A stretch of 6,172 nucleotides of DNA from Candidatus Gastranaerophilales bacterium (lineage in GTDB: Bacteria > Cyanobacteriota > Vampirovibrionia > Gastranaerophilales > Gastranaerophilaceae): contig CALURE010000095.1 of assembly GCA_944323095.1 (NCBI GenBank), positions 1 through 6,172 on the forward strand, read 5' to 3'. Positions 1 to 4,623 of the stretch are shown piece after piece. Numbering within the stretch: position 1 is the first letter of the stretch; each line of letters opens with the position of its first letter. Under the pieces are notes generated by a model that worked only from the letters and a program-made list of their open reading frames with translations, did no database searches and was not told where the DNA came from. The translations under genes and the position numbers were made by a program.

Positions 1-2
1 TA

Positions 3-8
3 TATAAT
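3..8 (+). promoter_or_regulatory. Probable -10 box of the glgC promoter
   Basis: A perfect TATAAT hexamer lies 26 bases before the glgC ATG. It would start transcription near position 15 and give a leader of about 20 nt with a GGGG-containing ribosome binding site at 23-26. The -35 element would lie outside the window, so the promoter cannot be fully judged. Confidence 0.45.
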
Positions 9-34
9 GTATTCAAAATTATGGGGATTATTTT

Positions 35-1270
35 ATGTCTATTGATGATGCATTAGTGATGATTTTAGCAGGTGGAGAGGGAAAAAGATTGTACCCTCTG
101 ACAAAAGACAGGGCAAAACCGGCAGTTCCTTTTGGCGGTCGTTACAGAATTATAGATTTTGTTTTAAATAATTTTATTAATTCAGGATTTTTTAAGATCA
201 AAGTTTTGACTCAATATAAATCTGATTCATTGAATAAGCATATTACAAGAGGGTGGGCTTTGTCGCCGTTTTTAAATCAGTATGTAGACCTTGCCCCTGC
301 ACAAATGAGAACCGGTTCTGACTGGTACAGAGGTACTGCTGATGCGATTTATCAAAATGTTTTTCATATAACAGATGAAGATCCTGATTATGTTTGTATT
401 TTTGGCGGGGATCATATATATAAAATGGATGTTTCCCAGATGCTTGATTTTCATAAAGAAAAGGGAGCTGATTTGTCTATTTCTGCTATTCCTATACCTA
501 TTGAAGAAGCTTCTGAATTTGGAATTATAGAAGTTGACGATGACTGGAGACTTATAAATTTTGTTGAAAAACCTGAAGAAAAACCGAAATCAATACCCGG
601 AAACCCTGATATGTGTCTTGCTTCTATGGGGAATTATATTTTTAACAAAAATATTCTGTTAGATGCGTTAAACAGAGATGAAGAAATTCAGGAGTCTAGT
701 CATGACTTCGGCAAAAATGTTATTCCTATGCTCTTAAGAGATGGAAAAAAGATTTATATTTACAATTTTAATGACAATTCGTTCCCCGGAATGACAGATA
801 GAGAACGCGGGTACTGGCGGGATGTCGGCAGTATTGACGCATACTGGCAGGCTAATATGGATTTGCTTGCTTATGATCCCGAGCTTAATTTGTATTCACA
901 GGATTGGCCTTTAAGAACGTTCAACTATAATTATCCTCCGGCAAAATTCATATGGGCAGAAGGTGAAAGGGTTGGTATGGCCACAAATTCCATGGTGTCT
1001 GAAGGATGTATTGTTTCTGGTGGCGGTCTGTCAAGATGTGTTCTTTCGCCTAAAGTTAAGGTAAACAGTTATTCACAAGTTTCTGAAAGCATTTTGATGG
1101 AAAATGTTGAAATAGGCAGACATTCACGTATTAAAAAGGCAATTATCGATAAAAATGTTATAGTCCCGCCGCATTCAAGGATAGGTTTTAATAAAGAAGA
1201 AGATGAAAAAAGAGGTTTTCATGTTTCTCCAAACGGTGTAACCGTTGTTCCTAAGGGTGCTAAACTTTAG
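35..1270 (+). CDS. glgC: Glucose-1-phosphate adenylyltransferase (ADP-glucose pyrophosphorylase)
   Basis: This cytosolic enzyme makes ADP-glucose and pyrophosphate from ATP and glucose-1-phosphate, the committed step of bacterial glycogen synthesis. The 411-residue protein has the full family layout. The N-terminal nucleotidyltransferase domain shows GGEGKRL (13-19), RAKPAVPFGG (26-35), WYRGTADA (97-104), GGDHIYK (124-130, D126 matching the catalytic Asp of E. coli GlgC), FVEKP (176-180, K179 matching the glucose-1-phosphate-binding Lys) and YWRDVGS (260-266). The C-terminal left-handed beta-helix spans about 311-390. The protein resembles E. coli GlgC along its whole length and lacks only about 14 N-terminal residues of it. 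The Lys that in E. coli binds the activator fructose-1,6-bisphosphate (K39, from memory) aligns with D25, with a Lys one residue earlier, so allosteric control may differ. No other glycogen gene is in the window, and no clear terminator follows the stop codon. Confidence 0.97.
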   Translation: MSIDDALVMILAGGEGKRLYPLTKDRAKPAVPFGGRYRIIDFVLNNFINSGFFKIKVLTQYKSDSLNKHITRGWALSPFLNQYVDLAPAQMRTGSDWYRGTADAIYQNVFHITDEDPDYVCIFGGDHIYKMDVSQMLDFHKEKGADLSISAIPIPIEEASEFGIIEVDDDWRLINFVEKPEEKPKSIPGNPDMCLASMGNYIFNKNILLDALNRDEEIQESSHDFGKNVIPMLLRDGKKIYIYNFNDNSFPGMTDRERGYWRDVGSIDAYWQANMDLLAYDPELNLYSQDWPLRTFNYNYPPAKFIWAEGERVGMATNSMVSEGCIVSGGGLSRCVLSPKVKVNSYSQVSESILMENVEIGRHSRIKKAIIDKNVIVPPHSRIGFNKEEDEKRGFHVSPNGVTVVPKGAKL

Positions 1271-1333
1271 GCCGGATTATGCATATTTGTGTATCGACTT
1301 CAAAATATTCTTGTGACACTGTGATATTAGCGT

Positions 1334-1420
1334 CTAATTTTCAAGCATAGTTTGATCCCAGGGATAGTCTTTGCTGATTTCCCAGCCGTCAAATTGTATT
1401 AATCTTGTACAGCAATCCGT
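1334..1420 (-). pseudogene. Possible 3' fragment of a decayed gene
   Basis: Read on the minus strand, this stretch ends in a TAG stop (1336-1334) preceded by a protein-like string, FDGWEISKDYPWDQTMLEN. It is rich in Trp, Asp, Tyr and Glu and uses codons that look ordinary for the neighbours. The frame continues upstream into the hairpin repeat at 1422-1449, where gene-like character stops. There is no start codon with a ribosome binding site. I do not recognise the family. It could be the surviving C-terminus of a gene interrupted or replaced by repeats, or a chance reading frame. Confidence 0.28.
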
Positions 1421-1421
1421 A

Positions 1422-1449
1422 GGGTGGGATAAGCGAAGCGTTCCCACCT
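1422..1449. repeat. Palindromic intergenic repeat (GGTGGGA hairpin)
   Basis: GGTGGGA (1423-1429) pairs with TCCCACC (1442-1448), extendable by one G-T pair, around an interior of AAGCGAAGCG flanked by a T-T mismatch. The text GTAGGGTGGGATAAGCGAAG belongs to a type of dispersed repeat that I recall from cyanobacterial and other genomes. The recollection is from memory; the stem is seen directly. Confidence 0.65.
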
Positions 1450-1505
1450 GAATGATTAGTAGAGGGCAGGAGGGTAGGAGGATTGGAAGATAGGCTGTTT
1501 ACAGA

Positions 1506-1551
1506 AAATAGCTTACCCTCATATCTTCTTATCTTCTTACCATCTAAATTG
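1506..1551. repeat. 46-bp direct repeat, copy 1
   Basis: This copy matches 1746-1791 at 44 of 46 positions, differing only at 1513 (T/C) and 1524 (T/C). The copies lie exactly 240 bp apart. The core is a pyrimidine-rich stretch around ATCTTCTTATCTTCTTACC, so the minus strand is purine-rich. Shorter matches continue the relation outside the core: TTGGAAGAT (1483-1491 and 1715-1723) and TTCTGACTTC (1567-1576 and 1800-1809). The true unit is therefore longer and partly decayed. Confidence 0.85.
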
Positions 1552-1590
1552 TCTGACCTCTGGACTTTCTGACTTCGGTCTGCCATCATA

Positions 1591-1627
1591 GGCTGGATTC
1601 TTTCGGGAGCGTGCCGCTCCATCCGCC
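1591..1627. repeat. Long imperfect hairpin element
   Basis: The inner stem GGAGCG (1606-1611) pairs with CGCTCC (1615-1620) around a three-base loop TGC. The outer arms GGCTGGAT (1591-1598) and ATCCGCC (1621-1627) pair with one bulged T. No T-run follows on the plus strand, so a terminator is unlikely. It looks like a member of a dispersed palindromic repeat family. Confidence 0.6.
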
Positions 1628-1655
1628 AAACTTTGGTATTGCATAAACTTGCTTT

Positions 1656-1691
1656 GTCATTGCGAGGTTCATTTGAACCGAAGCAATCCAG
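1656..1691. repeat. Palindromic repeat of the GTCATTGCGAG...GAAGCAATCC type
   Basis: The outer stem ATTGC (1659-1663) pairs with GCAAT (1683-1687). The inner stem GGTTCA (1666-1671) pairs with TGAACC (1674-1679) around TT, with a short internal loop between the stems. The opening GTCATTGCGAGG and closing GAAGCAATCC match a dispersed intergenic repeat that I recall from several unrelated bacterial groups. That match is from memory. No mobility gene is linked to it here. Confidence 0.7.
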
Positions 1692-1745
1692 CTTATTCAG
1701 GAAAGATATGAGCGTTGGAAGATTAGAGAATACGCTTTTTAACGT

Positions 1746-1791
1746 AAATAGCCTACCCTCATACCTTCTTATCTTCTTACCATCTAAATTG
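1746..1791. repeat. 46-bp direct repeat, copy 2
   Basis: This is the second copy of the element at 1506-1551, with 44 of 46 identical bases. It is preceded by the related TTGGAAGAT at 1715-1723 and followed by TTCTGACTTC at 1800-1809. The palindromic elements at 1591-1627 and 1656-1691 lie between the two copies. That arrangement suggests either serial insertions or duplication of a composite unit. Confidence 0.85.
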
Positions 1792-1861
1792 GCTTGCCCT
1801 TCTGACTTCCTGACATATGTAGGCTTTAATTGTCTGTCTTCTAATTTTTGTGTAATAAGAG

Positions 1862-1884
1862 CCCGACACAAGTTCGGGGTGACA
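1862..1884. repeat. Palindromic repeat of the CCCGACACAAGTTCGGGGTGACA type
   Basis: CCCGA (1862-1866) pairs with TCGGG (1874-1878) around CACAAGT. The text is of a dispersed intergenic type that I recall from other bacterial genomes (memory only). It marks the right edge of the repeat cluster. Confidence 0.55.
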
Positions 1885-1954
1885 CTTCTATTATTTATAC
1901 AATTAAGATAACCAAAATAAAACTTAAAACCTGAAAAAGTCCTAATGTGTCGGG

Positions 1955-2008
1955 TTAAGCGGCTATACTTGCGGGGGGGGGGCAGTTCAAAGCTTCTCTA
2001 TACAACAT
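1955..2008 (-). CDS. Small ORF with strong translation signals, possible leader peptide or 5' remnant of a lost gene
   Basis: The 17-residue frame MLYREALNCPPPASIAA begins at ATG 2008-2006 and ends at TAA 1957-1955. A perfect AGGAGG (2021-2016) lies 7 nt upstream of the ATG, and a promoter-like pair lies further upstream at 2069-2041. The ten-C tract falls at codons 9-12. With one extra C the frame would avoid both nearby stops and run to 1389, about 206 residues. That extension would pass through the repeats and gives no recognisable domain. I read this as either the surviving 5' end of a gene whose body was lost or a short leader. The signals are better than expected by chance, but the product is unproven. 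Confidence 0.3.
   Translation of the reverse strand: MLYREALNCPPPASIAA
1973..1982. other. Homopolymer run of ten G
   Basis: Ten consecutive G (ten C on the minus strand) stand out in AT-rich DNA. Such tracts are prone to slippage and to sequencing or assembly error. This one sits inside the small minus-strand ORF, where a length change would alter the reading frame. Confidence 0.9.
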
Positions 2009-2040
2009 TTTTCATCCTCCTAAATATTCTTTCTGCTTTT

Positions 2041-2069
2041 ACTATTTACGATTTTATTAATTTTGTCAA
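2041..2069 (-). promoter_or_regulatory. Candidate sigma-70 promoter reading leftward
   Basis: On the minus strand a perfect TTGACA (2069-2064) is followed, after 17 bases, by AATAGT (2046-2041), which matches TATAAT at 4 of 6 positions. It would start transcription near 2034, about 13 nt before the AGGAGG that serves the ATG at 2008. It points away from the membrane-protein pair that starts at 2209. Confidence 0.45.
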
Positions 2070-2208
2070 TACCAACTTAACTTTAATGCTGGTATTTTGA
2101 GCAGGTTTGGTTTATTATTAATCTGTGAATGTAAATCTTTATTAATATAAAGGGATATTTCAGCAATTATTTACCTTTACGAGCGTTATAGGTTTGGGTA
2201 GTACAACC

Positions 2209-2790
2209 ATGCCACTTTCAATCAAAACATACATTACCAATACCTCGCTGTATAAAAGTGCCGCCAAAAAGCTTAACAGCGTAAAACAAAAGGGTTTGGA
2301 TTTGATTCCGAACGCTGAATTTAGTAATGAAAAATTTTTGAACTGTGTCGATTATATAGGTAAAAATTTTTCATCAGATAAGCAGAGATTGGTTCTTGGT
2401 GCAACAGCTCTTGTTACACAGCCTGTAATTGACTATTATAATAAAAATGTTGATGAAAAAACCAGAAAGGTTTCAGTAGCGAGGACTGTTGCAAAAATTC
2501 TTGCAGGTACTGCGACAGGTTTTCTTATAAGATACGGCTGTATTAAATCTATTAAAGCTTTTTCTAAAATTCCGGGCGAAGGAGTGCCCAAATATAAAAC
2601 AATATTAACCCCTAAAGGAGTAACAGATAATACAACTGATGCTTTTGAACAGTACAGAAACGCGCTCGGGACTATTATATCGCTTGGAATTATGCTTTTT
2701 ACAAACTTTTTAGTAGATGCACCGTTAACTAAATTTCTTACAAATGTATTTATTGACAAACAGGAGGAGAAAAATGAAGTACGCAAATAG
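2209..2790 (+). CDS. Small predicted membrane protein of unknown function (first of a coupled pair)
   Basis: I do not recognise a named family. The 193-residue protein has a basic N-terminus (about 1-35). Hydrophobic stretches that could span or lie on the membrane are seen at about 61-77, 93-112 and 152-172. A charged, well-formed segment NVDEKTRKVSVARTVAK (80-96) precedes the second stretch, and the tail (174-193) is charged. There is no cleavable signal peptide. I chose ATG 2209, giving MPLSIKTYI. A TTG at 2194 would add five residues, and neither start has a good ribosome binding site. A weak promoter-like pair (CTGTGA 2123-2128, TATAAA 2146-2151, spacing 17) lies upstream. Its last 17 bases overlap the next gene, which is also a small membrane protein, so the two probably act together. 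Confidence 0.8.
   Translation: MPLSIKTYITNTSLYKSAAKKLNSVKQKGLDLIPNAEFSNEKFLNCVDYIGKNFSSDKQRLVLGATALVTQPVIDYYNKNVDEKTRKVSVARTVAKILAGTATGFLIRYGCIKSIKAFSKIPGEGVPKYKTILTPKGVTDNTTDAFEQYRNALGTIISLGIMLFTNFLVDAPLTKFLTNVFIDKQEEKNEVRK
2762..2767 (+). promoter_or_regulatory. Ribosome binding site that fixes the start of the second membrane gene
   Basis: A perfect AGGAGG lies within the coding end of the previous gene, 6 nt before ATG 2774. It favours that ATG over the upstream in-frame ATG at 2744, which has no comparable site. It also implies translational coupling. Confidence 0.85.
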
Positions 2791-3400
2791 TTTTTTCTCC
2801 AAAAAAGGTTTGTTTGAAAGATACGGTGAAAATCCCGGAACAATGCTTGTCCATACCGGTCTGCTCGGCTGGATTTTGTCATCTCTTGCTCAAATTACTG
2901 CTATTGTTGCAAATGATAAAATTCCGTCTGAACAAAAAAAATTCCTTATTCCGCAGGAAGCAGCTGACGGTCTTGTAAATATTTTTTCTTTTTATGTTAT
3001 AACTTCTTCTTTTAAACTTTTAGGCTCAAAGCTTGTTTCCACAGGAAAACTGGCATCAAAAAATATTAAAGCCTTTTTAAACAAAAGCGGAGTTCAGAAT
3101 AAAGTCGGCAAGCTTGATTTCAATATTTCAAGAATGGAAAATTTTAATGAAATCAAAAGCGATTATAAATCTTTTAAAAACGGAGTAGATGTGATTGCAA
3201 GTACTGTAGGTTCAATCGTATCCTGTAATATTTTTACCCCGATAGTGCGAAATGAGTGCGCTGCTAGAATTCAAAAGCGCTTAATTGACAGGCAAAATAA
3301 ACCGCAGTCTGATAGCAATTATTATCCATATAAGATTTCGATGGATAATTATCAAAAGACGGCTTATTCAAAATATTCTTCTCCGGGATTAAAAATATAA
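2774..3400 (+). CDS. Small predicted membrane protein of unknown function (second of a coupled pair)
   Basis: The start at 2774 is set by the AGGAGG at 2762-2767, and the gene overlaps the previous one by 17 bp in a different frame. The 208-residue protein starts MKYANSFFSKKGLFERYGEN. Hydrophobic segments lie at about 22-46 (GTMLVHTGLLGWILSSLAQ), 64-88 and 136-158, joined by a polar, Lys/Asn-rich middle (about 95-135) and followed by a polar Tyr/Ser-rich tail of about 45 residues. The stretch NDKIPSEQKKFLIPQEAADG (47-66) looks like a conserved cytosolic loop. No enzyme motif is visible. Like its partner it has three hydrophobic stretches, so the two may be related or form a complex (inference). 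The last 12 bases overlap the convergent anti-sigma gene tail to tail. Confidence 0.82.
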   Translation: MKYANSFFSKKGLFERYGENPGTMLVHTGLLGWILSSLAQITAIVANDKIPSEQKKFLIPQEAADGLVNIFSFYVITSSFKLLGSKLVSTGKLASKNIKAFLNKSGVQNKVGKLDFNISRMENFNEIKSDYKSFKNGVDVIASTVGSIVSCNIFTPIVRNECAARIQKRLIDRQNKPQSDSNYYPYKISMDNYQKTAYSKYSSPGLKI

Positions 3401-3925
3401 AATCCATATAATTCCTGCAGTAATAAATGACAGCATTATAAAAAATGCAGTGCTTAATTTAATAAACGGATCCAGTTTTGTTTCTTCATTACAGTCATGC
3501 CTTATTTGACAGAGAATACTTTTAGAAAAATCATTTTTAAATTCATTCTTAGTTTTTTCAAAAGAAGTGTGAAGAAGTTTTTTAAACATGTATATATTTT
3601 CTAAATCCTGTCTGGCAAGCGGATTTGATATGGCGATTTTTTTTATTTTAATACTGTCAAAATCATTTAATTCGTTATCAATGTATGCTGAGAGGTTAGT
3701 TTTAAAATCTTCATATTGCTTTGTAGCATAAGGATTTTCCATTTCTTCATTTTGTATTTCAATAAATTTGTTAAGCATTTTTTTCATCTGATTATATTTT
3801 TCCATGCAAACAGGGCAGTTTTCCAAATGTTCTTTTACATATTTGGTAAGTTTGGTGCTGAGTTTGTCTTCTGCATAAAAATTCAGTAACGCGCATACCT
3901 GATCACAGGTTAATTTGTATTCCAT
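3389..3925 (-). CDS. Membrane-anchored anti-sigma factor with tandem anti-sigma domains, one zinc-finger type and one zinc-less
   Basis: This protein is predicted to hold the adjacent ECF sigma factor inactive at the inner face of the membrane. The N-terminal domain (about 1-52) has the zinc anti-sigma pattern: C7, then LLNFYAEDKL, then H33-x3-C37-x2-C40 (HLENCPVC). A second region (about 71-113) follows the same layout without gaps, with LSAYIDNEL (78-86) and ISNPLARQ (99-106). There the ligands are replaced (C7 by Y71, H33 by I97, C37 by N101, C40 by A104). It resembles the zinc-less N-terminal domain of RseA. A single hydrophobic segment (about 157-177) ends at the last residue, F178, so there is practically no external sensor domain. 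The gene starts 10 bp after the sigma stop, with its AGGAGA overlapping that stop, which is typical of a sigma/anti-sigma operon. The signal it answers is unknown. Confidence 0.85.
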   Translation of the reverse strand: MEYKLTCDQVCALLNFYAEDKLSTKLTKYVKEHLENCPVCMEKYNQMKKMLNKFIEIQNEEMENPYATKQYEDFKTNLSAYIDNELNDFDSIKIKKIAISNPLARQDLENIYMFKKLLHTSFEKTKNEFKNDFSKSILCQIRHDCNEETKLDPFIKLSTAFFIMLSFITAGIIWILYF

Positions 3926-3935
3926 GTTTTTCTCC

Positions 3936-4529
3936 TTATATATATGCTTTTAAATCTTCCTGAAGTTTTGTTCTTGCACGTGCAATTCTTGATTTTACTG
4001 TACCGATACTTGAGTGGGTTGCCTGCGCTATTTCTTCATAGCTAAGCCCTTGAAATTCACGTAAAATAATTGCAATTCTAAACTGTTCTGGAAGAGCCTG
4101 AATTGCATTTTTTATAATTTTTTCGAGTTCTGTAGATATACATTTTTCATGCGGCTTGCATTTTTTATCAAGAAGTAGTGATTTTATCGGCGGGCTGTCT
4201 TCGGTTTCTTCGTCAAGAGAAATTGTTTCGGCTTTTCTCTGGGATTTTCTGAGTTCGTCATAGAAAAGATTTGTGACTATCTGGTTCAGCCAGCTTTTAA
4301 AAAGTTTGGGATTTTTAAGATTTTGTATATTTTTTGCAACCCGTAGCAGTGCTTCCTGTGTTAAATCAGCTACATTTTCTCTTTTGGAACTGAGGTATGA
4401 AAATGCCGCAAACACATTTTTTTGTTCTCTTTTTATTAATTCTTCAAGTGCTTTGAAATCATTTTGTTGTGAGAGAACTACAAGTTCTTCCAAAGGCATT
4501 TTTTTATATTGCAGTTTATTTCCTGCCAT
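3936..4529 (-). CDS. ECF-type RNA polymerase sigma factor (RpoE/SigW-like)
   Basis: This group IV sigma factor directs RNA polymerase to its own promoter class and is kept in check by the anti-sigma factor encoded directly downstream. The 197 residues contain sigma region 2 (about 22-96) with DLTQEALLRVAKN (55-67), which contacts core polymerase and the -10 element, and LFKSWLNQIVTNLFYDELRK (76-95). Region 4 (about 134-192) shows ALPEQFRIAIILREFQGLSY (145-164) and a helix-turn-helix, EEIAQATHSSIGTVKSRIAR (165-184), for -35 binding. The linker is charged and carries C124-x2-H127-x2-C130, which is unusual but may be incidental. AGGAGA at 4540-4535 precedes the start with good spacing. The 94 bp to leuC hold only a weak -10-like TATAGA (4550-4545) and no terminator, so leuC read-through is possible alongside an own or autoregulated promoter. 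The exact ECF subgroup cannot be told. Confidence 0.93.
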   Translation of the reverse strand: MAGNKLQYKKMPLEELVVLSQQNDFKALEELIKREQKNVFAAFSYLSSKRENVADLTQEALLRVAKNIQNLKNPKLFKSWLNQIVTNLFYDELRKSQRKAETISLDEETEDSPPIKSLLLDKKCKPHEKCISTELEKIIKNAIQALPEQFRIAIILREFQGLSYEEIAQATHSSIGTVKSRIARARTKLQEDLKAYI

Positions 4530-4623
4530 AAACTTCTCCTTAAATCTATACTAAGAAATTTTTGGCAGAAAATGCTCATTCATTGTTACATAGCCAATAG
4601 AATATATTTTTTATTAAATCATT

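Larger units (their letters stand above)
1271..2208. other. Long intergenic region, a mosaic of repeats and possible gene remnants
   Basis: About 940 bases separate glgC from the next convincing gene. The stretch holds five hairpin or direct-repeat elements (about 1422-1884), a G10 tract and two possible remnants of a minus-strand gene (separate entries). The longest open frames here run through the repeats. The minus-strand frame 1871-1389 encodes the same peptide, NLDGKKIRRYEG, twice because it reads both copies of the 46-bp repeat. I take these frames as by-products of repeat composition. At 1271-1333 I see only an 8-bp palindrome (TATGCATA, 1278-1285) and no terminator. Confidence 0.7.

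Noticed and set aside
1389..1871. Minus-strand open frame of 160 codons
   Set aside because: It begins at a TTG with no ribosome binding site, runs through all the palindromic repeats, and its internal peptide repeat simply mirrors the 46-bp DNA repeat. It is kept only as a possible extension if the C-tract length changes.
1415..1885. CRISPR array
   Set aside because: The repeats are of different sequences, have no regular 30-40 bp spacing, and no cas genes are present.
1633..1911. Plus-strand open frame of 92 codons
   Set aside because: It lies wholly in the repeat cluster, has no start signal and has no protein-like features.
2744..2773. Upstream ATG for the second membrane-protein gene
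   Set aside because: No ribosome binding site precedes it, and the added residues MYLLTNRRRK come from reading through the AGGAGG that serves ATG 2774.
2436..2882. Minus-strand open frame opposite the first membrane-protein gene
   Set aside because: It is a shadow of the plus-strand gene with no ribosome binding site. The plus strand has the coupled start and coherent hydrophobic pattern.
3433..3448. GCATT...AATGC inverted repeat as a terminator for the membrane-protein operon
   Set aside because: The stem is only 5 bp, has no T-run after it on either strand, and encodes the membrane segment of the anti-sigma factor.
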